Under the pieces are notes generated by a model. It ran no database searches and was not told the DNA's origin. It saw nothing but the letters and a program-made list of their open reading frames with translations. From NCBI RefSeq assembly GCF_031202265.1, contig NZ_CP100604.1, positions 806,001 through 870,000 of the forward strand: 64,000 nt of DNA, written 5' to 3'. The translations under genes were made by a program, and so were the position numbers. Source of the stretch: Bradyrhizobium sp. Ash2021. Its GTDB lineage: Bacteria > Pseudomonadota > Alphaproteobacteria > Rhizobiales > Xanthobacteraceae. Shown here one piece after another: positions 17,844 through 26,134 of the stretch (within the stretch, counting starts at the first letter, position 1; the number at the start of each line of letters is the position of its first letter).

Positions 17844-18887
17844 ATGGGTGTTGAGGCCGTAATCGCTGTAAACGCGGCTGCCGCGCGCCGGCGCTTTGGC
17901 GCAACGGCGGCGCTTGTCGCGCTTGTGGCATTGCTGGTGCTGGTCTCGCTCGGCACCGGAGCGGTACGGCTGTCGCCGGTCGCCGTGGTCGAAGCGCTGT
18001 TCGGCGGCGGCAGCGACGTGGCGCAGGTGATCGTGCGCGAAATTCGCCTGCCACGCACGATTTTGGCGCTGGCGATCGGCGCCATCCTGGGATTGTCGGG
18101 CGCGGCGCTGCAGGGATTGCTGCGCAATCCCCTCGCCTCGCCCTCGCTGTTCGGCGCGCCGCAATCGGCGGCGTTCGGCGCCGTGCTGGTGATTGCGCTG
18201 GGGCTGGCCGAGGTGCGCTCCTACGCGCTGCCGGTCGTGGCCGTCATCGCCGCGTTCGGCTCGGTATTCGCGTTGCTTGCGATCGCCGGCCGCAACGCCG
18301 GGCTATTGATCCTGATCCTCGCGGGGCTCGCGATCTCGAGCCTGGCGGGCGCTGCAACCGCGCTGGTGATGAATCTCTCCAGCAATCCCTTTGTGGTGCT
18401 CGAAATCGCGTTCTGGCTGCTCGGCTCGCTGGAGGACCGCAGTTTTGAGCACGTCATGCTGGCGCTGCCCTTCATCGTCGCGGGCGCGGTCATCCTGCTC
18501 AGCCAGCGCCGCGCTTTCCGCGCCCTTACGCTCGGCGAGGAAACCGCACAAAGCCTCGGTGTCGATGTCGCCCGCCTGCGGCTGTTGGTGATTCTCGGCG
18601 TCGCCCTCGGGGTCGGCGGCGCGGTCGCGGTGTCCGGCACGATCGGCTTCATCGGCCTCGTCGCGCCGCATCTGATGCGGCCGCTGATCGGGCATGATCC
18701 GGCGCGGCTGTTGGTGCCGAGTGCATTCACTGGCGCGGCGCTGCTGCTCGCGGCCGATATCGCCGTGCGCATCATTCCATCGACAAGCGACATCAAGGTC
18801 GGCGTGCTGACCTCCATCATCGGCGTGCCATTCTTCCTCTACCTGATCATGCGCGAACGCCGCGCACTCGGCGGAGGCATCCTGTGA
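17844..18887 (+). CDS. btuC: FecCD-family ABC transporter permease (BtuC-like)
   Basis: About 347 residues from the ATG at 17844, with GAGGA six bases upstream. It is a multi-helix permease of the FecCD/BtuC family: VREIRLPRTILALAIGAILGLSGAALQGLLRNPLASP near the start and GTIGFIGLVAPHLMRPLIGHDP, the ATPase-contacting loop region, near residue 265. It begins a three-gene operon with overlapping ends (permease, ATPase, binding protein). The divergent riboswitch-controlled receptor indicates cobalamin import across the inner membrane. Confidence 0.9.
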   Translation: MGVEAVIAVNAAAARRRFGATAALVALVALLVLVSLGTGAVRLSPVAVVEALFGGGSDVAQVIVREIRLPRTILALAIGAILGLSGAALQGLLRNPLASPSLFGAPQSAAFGAVLVIALGLAEVRSYALPVVAVIAAFGSVFALLAIAGRNAGLLILILAGLAISSLAGAATALVMNLSSNPFVVLEIAFWLLGSLEDRSFEHVMLALPFIVAGAVILLSQRRAFRALTLGEETAQSLGVDVARLRLLVILGVALGVGGAVAVSGTIGFIGLVAPHLMRPLIGHDPARLLVPSAFTGAALLLAADIAVRIIPSTSDIKVGVLTSIIGVPFFLYLIMRERRALGGGIL

Positions 18888-19657
18888 CGCTGCTGTCAGC
18901 CGAGAATTTGAATGTGGCGCTGGCCGGCCGGTCGGTGCTCAGGGATGTTTCGCTGTCGCTGTCGTCAGGGCATCTGGTCGCACTGGTCGGGTCGAACGGC
19001 GCCGGCAAGACCACGCTGCTGCGCGCGCTGGCGGGATTGTTGCCGTCCGACGGCACCATCCGTGTCGGCGGCGATGCGCTGTCGTCGTTGCCGTTGCGCG
19101 AGCGCGCCAAACGTTTTGCCTATTTGCCGCAGGGACACATCGTGCATTGGCCGCTGCCGGCGCGCGATATCGTCGCGCTCGGCCGCTATCCGCATGGCGC
19201 CACCGATCCGGCGAGATTGTCGCCCAAAGACGCCGAGGCGGTGCTGCGGGCGATGCAGGCGGTCGATGTCATGGAATTCGCCGAACGCCGCGTCACCGAA
19301 TTGTCCGGCGGCGAGCGCAGCCGCGTCGCGCTGGCGCGGGTGCTGGCGGTGGAAGCTCCCGTGATCCTGGCCGACGAGCCGACCGCGTCGCTCGATCCGC
19401 GCCACCAGATCGACGTCATGAAGGGCCTGCGTTCGGCCGCCGACAAGGGCGTGCTGGTGATCGTGGTGACGCATGATCTCGGGCTTGCGGCGCGATTTTC
19501 CGATCATGTGCTGGTGCTCGGGGAGGGCCGCCTGGTGTCGCAGGGCGCGCCGGCCACGGCGCTGTCGGCGCAGGTGATCGCTGACGTGTTCCGGATCAGC
19601 GCCTATCGCGCGGAATACCAGCGCGAAACCGTGATCGTGCCTTGGGCGGAAATCTGA
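18884..19657 (+). CDS. btuD: ABC transporter ATP-binding protein (BtuD/FecE-like)
   Basis: About 257 residues from a GTG that overlaps the permease stop by four bases. Walker A is GSNGAGKTT near residue 36, the Q-loop is YLPQGH, the signature motif is LSGGERSRVALAR, and Walker B ends ILADEPTASLD. RDIVALGRYPHG is typical of the vitamin B12/iron-siderophore ATPases. It should supply energy to the permease encoded immediately upstream. Confidence 0.9.
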   Translation: MTLLSAENLNVALAGRSVLRDVSLSLSSGHLVALVGSNGAGKTTLLRALAGLLPSDGTIRVGGDALSSLPLRERAKRFAYLPQGHIVHWPLPARDIVALGRYPHGATDPARLSPKDAEAVLRAMQAVDVMEFAERRVTELSGGERSRVALARVLAVEAPVILADEPTASLDPRHQIDVMKGLRSAADKGVLVIVVTHDLGLAARFSDHVLVLGEGRLVSQGAPATALSAQVIADVFRISAYRAEYQRETVIVPWAEI

Positions 19658-20511
19658 TGCGGCGGCGTCTTGCAGCTCTGTTGGCGATTGTAGCCTTGGC
19701 GATTGTAGCCTTGGCGATGTCTAGCGGCGCGTCGTCGGCGACCGGTCTGCCGCGCATCGTTTCGATGAATGTCTGCAGCGATCAATTGCTGCTGACGCTG
19801 GCGGACCCCGAGCAAATCCTGGGATTGGGCCGATACGCGCGCGATGGCTGGCAATCCTGGGCGGCCGACAAGGCGCGCCATTACCCGATCCTGTCGGGCG
19901 GCGCCGAAGACGTGCTGGTGCTCAAGCCCGACATTGTGCTCGCAAGCCGGTTCGACAAGCGTTCGACGCGGGAATTGTTGAAGGCGAAGGGGCTGCATGT
20001 CGCCGAATTCACCGTGCCGCGCACGCTTCCCGAGGTGAAGGACCAGATCCGCGAGATGGGCGAGGTGGTGCAGCATCCGGATCGCGCCAAAGCCGAAATC
20101 GCCCGGCTCGACGCCGCGATCGCGCGCGCCCGGGAGGCCGTCACCGGCAAGCATTACCGGGTGCTGCCGCTGTCGCGGCGCGGTTTTGTGTCCGGCCGCG
20201 ACAGCCTGGTCTCTTCGCTGCTGACCGAAACCGGCTTGTTCAACCCGGCCGGCGATCTCGGCATCGCCTTCGGCGGATTCACCTCGCTGGAAGCGATCGT
20301 CAGCCTGCGGCCTGATTTTCTCCTGGTGTCGGAGACGGGCGACCGCGCCGAGGATAACGGCCGCGCCTTTCTGCTGCATCCGGCGCTGCAGCACTTCTAT
20401 CCGCCGGAAAAACGCATCGTGATTCCGGAACGGCTGACGGTGTGCGGCGGCGTGATGCTGGCGGAAGCGCTGGATATGCTGACGGCGGAATTGCAGCGGG
20501 TCGGACGGTAG
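19657..20511 (+). CDS. btuF: Periplasmic cobalamin-binding protein (BtuF-like)
   Basis: About 284 residues from the ATG at 19657, which overlaps the previous stop by one base. A signal peptide is followed by PRIVSMNVCSDQLLLTLADPEQILGLGRYA, the class III binding-protein opening, and the DVLVLKPDIVLASRFDKRSTRELL pattern. ILSGGAEDVLVLKPD and the later SLEAIVSLRPDFLLVSE are typical of BtuF/FhuD-type proteins. It completes the importer. Unusually, its signal peptide is built partly from a 15-base tandem repeat. Confidence 0.88.
   Translation: MRRRLAALLAIVALAIVALAMSSGASSATGLPRIVSMNVCSDQLLLTLADPEQILGLGRYARDGWQSWAADKARHYPILSGGAEDVLVLKPDIVLASRFDKRSTRELLKAKGLHVAEFTVPRTLPEVKDQIREMGEVVQHPDRAKAEIARLDAAIARAREAVTGKHYRVLPLSRRGFVSGRDSLVSSLLTETGLFNPAGDLGIAFGGFTSLEAIVSLRPDFLLVSETGDRAEDNGRAFLLHPALQHFYPPEKRIVIPERLTVCGGVMLAEALDMLTAELQRVGR
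19681..19719 (+). repeat. 15-base tandem repeat inside the btuF signal peptide
   Basis: TTGGCGATTGTAGCC occurs twice in tandem (19681-19695, 19696-19710), followed by a partial third copy (TTGGCGATG). It encodes Leu-Ala-Ile-Val-Ala repeated in the hydrophobic core. The unit is a multiple of three, so changes in copy number would keep the frame and only change the core length. Confidence 0.85.
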
Positions 20512-20520
20512 TCAAATTCC

Positions 20521-20662
20521 ATCGTCGTCCCTGCGAAAGCAGGGACCCACAACCACCGATGTTTGTTGTTTGCAGAAGGCGTCTACCACATCGCTTAATC
20601 GACAGGCCGCGGAGTATGGGTCCCTGCTCCCGTGCGCAATTGCGCACTAGGCAGGGACGACG
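20521..20662. repeat. Intergenic palindromic repeat
   Basis: Long imperfect inverted repeat: the ends are ATCGTCGTCCCTGC and GCAGGGACGACG, with inner GTCCCTGC stems and a GTGCGCAATTGCGCAC core. It fills the space between the convergent btuF and MBL-rhodanese genes. The core matches the elements at 2727 and 33369. It probably also folds in RNA and may end both transcripts. Confidence 0.75.
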
Positions 20663-20680
20663 GCTCCATAACAACCGCAT

Positions 20681-21721
20681 TCACCCACGCATCACCGGCC
20701 CGCCGGCCTTCTTCCAGGCATCCATGCCACCTTCGATGTGGGCGGTGTTGGCAAGGCCCGCTTTCTTGGCGGCGGCCACCGCCATCGCCGAGCGCTCGCC
20801 GAAGGCGCAGAAGAACACGATGCGGCGCCCGGTGGCCGCGGCGACCTCGCGCAGCATGCCGCCGGGCGCGAGGCTCTCGCAGATGCCGGGATAGGGCGCG
20901 TGCAGCGCGCCCGAGAGCGTGCCGTGCTTGGCGCGCTCGCTGTTCTCCCGGAGGTCGACCAGCAGAATATCCGGGCGGCCTAATCTGTCGATCGCTTCGC
21001 GGGCGGTGAACGACAATCCTTCCATGGCGAGATCGTGCTGATGCAGGCCGACATGCATGTTGGCGGGGACAGCTACGTCCATCATCTTCGGGTTGGGCAG
21101 TTTCAGATTGGCCATCAGTTCGACATACTCGTCGACCGAGCGCACCTGAAGCCTGGGATTGTAGCGCTTCTCCTCGCCGATGGTGGAGACGGTGTCGCCC
21201 TTATAGTCATGGGCGGGAAACACCATGGTCTCCTCCGGCAGTTTCAGGAGCCGGTTGAAGATCGAGTCATATTGGGCCCGCGAGCTGCCGTTCTGGAAAT
21301 CGGTGCGGCCGGTGCCGCGGATCAAGAGCGTATCGCCGGTGAAGACGCGGTCGCCCATCAAATAACTGTAGGAATCGTCGGTATGGCCGGGCGTGTACAT
21401 CACGTCGAGGCTGAGGCCCTCGATCATCACCTTGTCGCCATCGGCAACCCGCATCGACACCACGTCGGCCTTGCTCTGCTCACCCATGATGGTGATGCAT
21501 TGGGTGCGGTCGCGCAGTTCGCCCAGGCCCGTGACGTGGTCGGCGTGCAGATGGGTGTCGACCGCCTTGACCAGCCGCAGATCGAGCTCGCGCAGCAACT
21601 GGCAATAGCGGTCGGCCTTTTCCAGCACGGGATCGAGGATCAGCGCCTCGCCGCCGGCCCGGCTGGCCAAGAGGTAGCTGTAGGTGCCTGAAACGCTGTC
21701 GAAGAGCTGACGAAAGATCAT
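20681..21721 (-). CDS. Metallo-beta-lactamase fold / rhodanese fusion (persulfide dioxygenase-like)
   Basis: About 346 residues in two domains. Residues 1 to about 230 are an MBL fold with zinc motif THLHADHVTG, then PGHTDDSYS, FTGDTLLI and FPAHDYKG, close to ETHE1-type persulfide dioxygenases. Residues from about 240 form a rhodanese domain (ILLVDLRENSERAKHGTLSGALHAP) with the active-site cysteine in FFCAFGERS. Enzymes of this type oxidise glutathione persulfide to sulfite, and the rhodanese part moves sulfane sulfur. Its place at the end of the sox/DsrE run fits a role in disposing of sulfur from Sox chemistry. Confidence 0.88.
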   Translation of the reverse strand: MIFRQLFDSVSGTYSYLLASRAGGEALILDPVLEKADRYCQLLRELDLRLVKAVDTHLHADHVTGLGELRDRTQCITIMGEQSKADVVSMRVADGDKVMIEGLSLDVMYTPGHTDDSYSYLMGDRVFTGDTLLIRGTGRTDFQNGSSRAQYDSIFNRLLKLPEETMVFPAHDYKGDTVSTIGEEKRYNPRLQVRSVDEYVELMANLKLPNPKMMDVAVPANMHVGLHQHDLAMEGLSFTAREAIDRLGRPDILLVDLRENSERAKHGTLSGALHAPYPGICESLAPGGMLREVAAATGRRIVFFCAFGERSAMAVAAAKKAGLANTAHIEGGMDAWKKAGGPVMRG

Positions 21722-21834
21722 GACGGCTGCCGCGTCCTCAATTTGGGTCTCGCGGAGGATATTATTCCATTACGACGGCCTACTCAAACATTCTCGTCTC
21801 CACAGGGCGGCCATTTCGAAGGCGTCTTGCTCCC

Positions 21835-22278
21835 TCAAGGCCGGACGTAACTCCAGCCCTGCTCCTGCAATTCCATCAGATGCACCACGCCTGACGGTAC
21901 CACCGTGGCTTCGGGCAGCACCGAAATCGCGTGTCCCTCGGTCTTTTCCATGCCCTGCTTGCTGTTGTTGCAGGCGGAGAACTGGATCTTGCCCGGGAAA
22001 ACCATATCCTTGAGCCGCTTGATGCGGTCCTGCACCGGCGAGGTGTCGGCGCGCAGCATGTGCAGGCCGGGACCGTAGGCGACGACGTCGATGTCCACAT
22101 CCTCATTCTTCGCGCGGTAGTACTCGATCACGTTGGCGGCGTTGTTGAGCACCATATTCATCACCTGCGGGTCGTTCTGGTCGATCTGGATCGAGATGCG
22201 ATGGGCCTTGTCGGCGGCAAGCGCGCTCGACGCAAACGCGAGCGAGAGCAGGGCGACGGTCGCTAGACGGCAAAACAT
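21835..22278 (-). CDS. Periplasmic DsrE-family protein
   Basis: About 147 residues. A signal peptide (SLAFASSALAADKAH) precedes a DsrE/DsrF-like domain: HRISIQIDQNDPQVMNMVLNNAANVIEYY, then VDIDVVAYGPGLHMLRAD and a single Cys in FSACNNSKQG. DsrE proteins carry sulfur on a conserved cysteine, usually in the cytoplasm; this one is predicted to be exported. It lies directly downstream of a second DsrE gene and soxB. Role in periplasmic sulfur transfer is inferred. Confidence 0.85.
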   Translation of the reverse strand: MFCRLATVALLSLAFASSALAADKAHRISIQIDQNDPQVMNMVLNNAANVIEYYRAKNEDVDIDVVAYGPGLHMLRADTSPVQDRIKRLKDMVFPGKIQFSACNNSKQGMEKTEGHAISVLPEATVVPSGVVHLMELQEQGWSYVRP

Positions 22279-22289
22279 GATAAAACTCC

Positions 22290-22775
22290 CTAAGGTCTGA
22301 CCAGTGTATACCCGTTTTCGGTCAGCAGCAGGATCTGTGCGACGCCGACCTGAACCGGTGTCGCGGCGGCGATGAATTCCGGCCGTTTGCCGGTGTCGCG
22401 TTCGATCGTATCCACGGTGTTAAGGCAGACGTCGAAACGCACGCCTTGCGCGACAAGGCTCTCGACCCGTTGGCGGTGGTCGTTCTCCGGGCGCAGCAAA
22501 TCGATTCCCGGACCGAACGTCACCACCTCGATCGCGACCTTGTCGGGATCGTAGGCCTTGAGCAGGTTATAGGCGACGCTGATGACGAGGCTTTGCTTTT
22601 TCGGGTCATTGTCCGAGAGCTGCAATACGATGTGGTGCTCGGCGAACGGTTTGTCGGGCAATGCCGCCGGCTGGGCGCGGGCGGGCGAGGAGACCGCTGC
22701 GGTCATCAACGCCACTATCAGGGCGCTACCGAGCGCGCCAACGATCGACCGCCGATATCTGGCAAAATGCCTCAT
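22290..22775 (-). CDS. Periplasmic DsrE-family protein
   Basis: About 161 residues. A long signal peptide ending near PARAQPAA is followed by a DsrE-like fold (EHHIVLQLSDNDPKKQSLVISVAYNLLKAY, IEVVTFGPGIDLLRPEND) with one Cys in FDVCLNTVDT. It is a paralogue of the next gene downstream: both share the GPG-x-x-LR stretch and the L-x-E-x-G-x-x-x-VRP ending. Its start overlaps the soxB stop by four bases, so it is coupled to soxB. Confidence 0.85.
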   Translation of the reverse strand: MRHFARYRRSIVGALGSALIVALMTAAVSSPARAQPAALPDKPFAEHHIVLQLSDNDPKKQSLVISVAYNLLKAYDPDKVAIEVVTFGPGIDLLRPENDHRQRVESLVAQGVRFDVCLNTVDTIERDTGKRPEFIAAATPVQVGVAQILLLTENGYTLVRP

Positions 22776-24517
22776 ACCCGTCCCGCTATTCCCGGATTGT
22801 CATCGACGCCCTTCAAGGTGACGCCGGTACCGCGCGGGTCGCGCATCTTCTGGGACCGCAGATGCCTGGCGAAGACGTCCCACACCGGAATTCCCTTTTG
22901 CTCGTTGACGGACGCCCAGCCCGCCACCTTGTAGCTCTTGCCGGCATCGAGCGGACGGCCGTCATCGAGCTTGAGGTCGGAAATCCGGCGCCCGGCGGCC
23001 TCGGCCGGCGTGCAGGTATAGGCGAAACCGCCGACACGAACCATGTCGCCGCCCTGCTGATAATAGGGATCGGCATTGAAGAGATTGTCGCAGACGTCTT
23101 CGAGAATGTCCCTGATCTGGCCGCCGGTCATGTTCAGGACGTAGGTTTCGGGATAGGTGATGGCGGTCTCGGTCAGCAGATCTTCCATCGTCACCGGCTG
23201 GCCCGGCAGTACGCTGTTGCCCCAGCGGAAGCCCGGTGACAGTGCGATCTCGGCGTCGAGTTCCGAGCGCAGCGCGTCGCAGATCACCTGGTCCACTGTG
23301 CCGCCGAAATTGCCGCGACGATAGAGCAGGCGATCGGTGGTCGCGATTTTCTCGGCGTAGGCTGCCGCATGGGGTCCACGCACCTTGTCGATCAGCGCCT
23401 GCATCGCGGCATCCGGCTTCAGCAGTTCCGAGAATACCGGCAACAGCCGGTAGCGCACGTCGGCGACCCGGCCCTTGGCAATCTCAAGATCGAGCACTCC
23501 GAGGAATTTTCCGCTCGATCCGGCATTGGTGACGAGCGTGGTGCCGCCGGCATTGCTCACGGAAATCGGCTGCGGCACCGCATCGTGAGTATGGCCGCCG
23601 AGAATGACGTCGATGCCGGTGACGCGGCTGGCGAGCTTGAGATCGACATCCATGCCGTTATGCGACAGCAGCACCACGGCATCGACCTTGTCGCTGTTGC
23701 GATGAGCGTCGACCAGCTTCTGCAATTCCTCGTCGCGGATGCCGAATTTCCAGTCCGGCGTAAAGCGCTTCGGGTGCGCGATCGGCACGTAGGGAAAGGC
23801 CTGTCCGATCACGGCCACGCGATGGCCGCCGATCTCCTTGATGAGCGAAGGCTTGAACACCCGTCCCGAGGCGGGATCGAACGCCTTGGCGTCGTTGAAG
23901 GCGGCTTCCTCGGTGAGGAAGACGTTCTGCGCCAGGAATTCGCCCTTGAAGCGTTCGAGGTTGGCGCGCAGCGCCTGCTCGCCATAGGTGAATTCCCAAT
24001 GCCCGGTCATCGCCTCGATGCCGAGCAGGTTCGCCGCCTCCACCATGTCGGCGCCCTGCATGGTATTGGCAAGCCCGGTGCCCTGCCACAGATCGCCGCC
24101 GTCGAGCAGCTGCGAGCGTCCGGGCCCGGCATCGCTGCGCAGGCGGTCGATCAGCGTCTTCAGATGCGCAAAACCGCCGAGCTTGCCGAACCGCGCGGCG
24201 CTCTTCTCGAAATCCAGATAGGTGAAGGCGTAGGCGTCGGCGCTGTCCGGCTTGATGCCAAACCGGTCGAGAAAGGCGCGGCCGACCAGATGCGGCGGCT
24301 TTCCGGCCATCGCACCGATCCCGAGATTGACGCTCGGCTCGCGGAAATACACCGGCAGCAGCTGCGCATGCGTGTCGGTCATGTGCAGGATGCGCGCGTT
24401 GCCGAAACGCTCGAGATCGTAGACGCTGTTGTCGGCGGCGCGCGTGATCCGCGGCACGCCGCCCGAAAGCATGGCGGCACCGGCGAGCGTCAGAAAATCC
24501 CGGCGGCGGATGGTCAT
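22772..24517 (-). CDS. soxB: Thiosulfohydrolase SoxB
   Basis: About 581 residues, close to the family length. It has a twin-arginine signal (TIRRRDFLTLAGAA), then the metallophosphoesterase motifs of SoxB: ILHMTDTHAQLLPVY, LLDGGDLWQGT, MTGHWEFTYG, LLSHNGMDVD and ILGGHTHDAVP, followed by a 5'-nucleotidase-type C-terminal domain. SoxB uses a dinuclear metal centre to release sulfate from SoxY-cysteine-bound thiosulfonate in the periplasm. GGAG precedes the ATG. It is coupled downstream to the DsrE pair. Confidence 0.95.
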   Translation of the reverse strand: MTIRRRDFLTLAGAAMLSGGVPRITRAADNSVYDLERFGNARILHMTDTHAQLLPVYFREPSVNLGIGAMAGKPPHLVGRAFLDRFGIKPDSADAYAFTYLDFEKSAARFGKLGGFAHLKTLIDRLRSDAGPGRSQLLDGGDLWQGTGLANTMQGADMVEAANLLGIEAMTGHWEFTYGEQALRANLERFKGEFLAQNVFLTEEAAFNDAKAFDPASGRVFKPSLIKEIGGHRVAVIGQAFPYVPIAHPKRFTPDWKFGIRDEELQKLVDAHRNSDKVDAVVLLSHNGMDVDLKLASRVTGIDVILGGHTHDAVPQPISVSNAGGTTLVTNAGSSGKFLGVLDLEIAKGRVADVRYRLLPVFSELLKPDAAMQALIDKVRGPHAAAYAEKIATTDRLLYRRGNFGGTVDQVICDALRSELDAEIALSPGFRWGNSVLPGQPVTMEDLLTETAITYPETYVLNMTGGQIRDILEDVCDNLFNADPYYQQGGDMVRVGGFAYTCTPAEAAGRRISDLKLDDGRPLDAGKSYKVAGWASVNEQKGIPVWDVFARHLRSQKMRDPRGTGVTLKGVDDNPGIAGRV

Positions 24518-24556
24518 AAATTATCTCCGCGCCTGCAAGAGGGGCCGAAAGAGGAG

Positions 24557-24874
24557 TTAGCGAATTTCCATGGCTTTCCAGCGTTCTTTCTCGCTTGTGG
24601 CCTGGAAGATCGACGCTCTTGCCAGCGCTTCGGCTTCTTTTGCCGACGCAACGGCTGCGTCGAAGTCGCCGGCATCGGCGGCCTTCTTTGCCGCCGCCAA
24701 TGTCGCCGCGGTCGTGGTCCATTGGTTGCGCAAGCTGCCGGCCTCCTTGTTGGCGGCCTCGGCCGCGGCGGAGGCGGCCTTGAAGTCGGCTTCGGTGCTC
24801 GCGGCCAGCGCCGACGCCGCGCCTGCGAGCAGAAGCGCCGCTGCGAGGACAGTTTTAAGCATCCTGGAGCTCAT
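24557..24874 (-). CDS. SoxXA-binding protein, SoxK-like
   Basis: About 105 residues from the ATG at 24874, whose first bases overlap the soxA stop (ATGA). A signal peptide (LKTVLAAALLLAGAASALA) precedes an Ala/Glu/Lys-rich helical region (FKAASAAAEAANKEAGSLRNQWTTTAATLAAAKKAA, DFDAAVASAKEAEALA) that probably forms a helical hairpin. Its size, export signal and place between soxA and soxB match the small SoxAX-binding protein called SoxK in other thiosulfate oxidisers. Sequence is too simple for certainty. Confidence 0.7.
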   Translation of the reverse strand: MSSRMLKTVLAAALLLAGAASALAASTEADFKAASAAAEAANKEAGSLRNQWTTTAATLAAAKKAADAGDFDAAVASAKEAEALARASIFQATSEKERWKAMEIR

Positions 24875-25734
24875 GGCCGCGCTCCCGGGCCGGAAATCGG
24901 CAGTCCGTTGCTGACATAGGACAGATAATATTCGAGATCGCGGTATTCGTCGGCCTGCGGATCGAGCGGCACGCCGCGGATCTGGCTGTTGCAGGTGGTG
25001 AAGCGACGGCTGGTGGTGCCCATGCCGCTCCATTCCGAGCGGTAGATCGGCAGCGCGTTGAGAATGCCAAGCGCGGGCGCCAGCACTTCGGCGCGGATGC
25101 GCTCGCCCGGGCTCTGGACGTGACAGGTGGCGCAGGAGAAATTGAGCTGGCCGCGGCGGGTGTAAAAATATTCCTTGCCCTTTTGATAGGCTTCCAGCGC
25201 GCGCGGATCGTTGGGGATCTTGATGTCGAAAGGCTTGCCGCGCGAGGTGAACGCCATATAGGCGGTCAGCGCCGCCATGTCGTCCTTCACATAGGAGAGC
25301 GGCGCTTCGCCGTTGGCTTCGCGGCAGCGGTTCAGCGCCAGTTCCAGCGTGACGACCTTGCCTTCCTTCTCGTCGAAATACGGATAGTTCTGGCGGATGC
25401 CGATGCCCTTATTGGGGAAGCAGTCCTGATAGCTCTTTCCGTTCTTGAACGGCTTTGAGAACATCTCCTTGCCGGCTTCGAGCGAGAATTCGTAAGGCGG
25501 GAATTGCTCTTTCTCTTCCCATTGCTTGTGCAGGTCCTCGTTCATCGAATAGGGGCCGTTGACGAAATCCTCCGGCTTCAGCTTGGGGAATTTGTCCGTG
25601 AAGAATTTCTTGAACGCCCTGGCGTCGGCGGCCGGATCGACCGTGTCGGCGGCTGCCACCGGCGGGGTCACAAACGCCAGCAATGCCAGTGCCAGCGCGG
25701 CGGAAGCAACAGGGATCGCGGATCGCGTCTTCAT
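24871..25734 (-). CDS. soxA: Sulfur oxidation c-type cytochrome SoxA
   Basis: About 287 residues from the ATG at 25734, overlapping the soxZ stop by four bases. After a signal peptide (ending PPVAAADT) there is one haem c motif, CATCH at 201-205, and the conserved ligand cysteine in TTCNSQIRG (Cys248). The N-terminal half keeps Cys105 and Cys137 but no CxxCH, so this looks like a mono-haem SoxA. With SoxX it couples thiosulfate to the SoxY cysteine by oxidation. Confidence 0.94.
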   Translation of the reverse strand: MKTRSAIPVASAALALALLAFVTPPVAAADTVDPAADARAFKKFFTDKFPKLKPEDFVNGPYSMNEDLHKQWEEKEQFPPYEFSLEAGKEMFSKPFKNGKSYQDCFPNKGIGIRQNYPYFDEKEGKVVTLELALNRCREANGEAPLSYVKDDMAALTAYMAFTSRGKPFDIKIPNDPRALEAYQKGKEYFYTRRGQLNFSCATCHVQSPGERIRAEVLAPALGILNALPIYRSEWSGMGTTSRRFTTCNSQIRGVPLDPQADEYRDLEYYLSYVSNGLPISGPGARP

Positions 25735-26042
25735 TGAATCTTCGCCGTGGTGGTGTCGGTCGCGCCCTTGTTGTCGACCCAGCTCACTTTCAGATCGTCG
25801 CCCTTCTTGCCGCCCTTGAAGGCGAACTTGACATAGGGGTCCTTGGAGATGCCGCCGCCCCAATCGGCGACGAACACGGCCTTGCCGTCATATTCGAAGG
25901 TCAATTCCTGGATGAAATGCGGCGGGATGATCTGCCCCCGGGCGTCCTTGACAAAGCCGGAATCCATCGGGTGCTGGATCAGCGCCTGCACTTCGGTGGT
26001 GTCGCCGTTCGAGGTGGCGCGCACGCGAATGGTCGATGCCAT
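25731..26042 (-). CDS. soxZ: Thiosulfate carrier subunit SoxZ
   Basis: About 103 residues, full length for SoxZ, with no signal peptide. Family features include RVRATSNGDTTEVQALIQHPMDSGF, IPPHFIQELTFEYDGK and WGGGISKDPYVKFAFKG. SoxZ pairs with SoxY and is exported with it. Its start lies about 90 bases from the soxY stop, the gap being filled by a palindromic repeat. It is coupled to soxA downstream. Confidence 0.95.
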   Translation of the reverse strand: MASTIRVRATSNGDTTEVQALIQHPMDSGFVKDARGQIIPPHFIQELTFEYDGKAVFVADWGGGISKDPYVKFAFKGGKKGDDLKVSWVDNKGATDTTTAKIQ

Positions 26043-26063
26043 TGGTTTCTTCCCTTATGATTT

Positions 26064-26133
26064 GCGCATGATCTTGTCGGAAAACCGGTTCCCACTTTGC
26101 ACTAACGTGGCCCTCCGGGTCCGGATCATGCGC
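26064..26133. repeat. Palindromic repeat (GGAAAACCGG type) between soxY and soxZ
   Basis: Imperfect inverted repeat with ends GCGCATGATCTTGTC and CCGGATCATGCGC and an inner GGAAAACCGG. Related copies lie at 39166-39213 and 56474-56520. It is inserted inside the sox operon, between the two carrier subunits. Confidence 0.75.
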
Positions 26134-26134
26134 G

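Noticed and set aside
23369..24919. Plus-strand frame of 516 codons antisense to soxB
   Set aside because: Composition is typical of a GC-rich shadow (many Arg, Gly, His) and the opposite strand encodes an unmistakable SoxB with conserved metal motifs.
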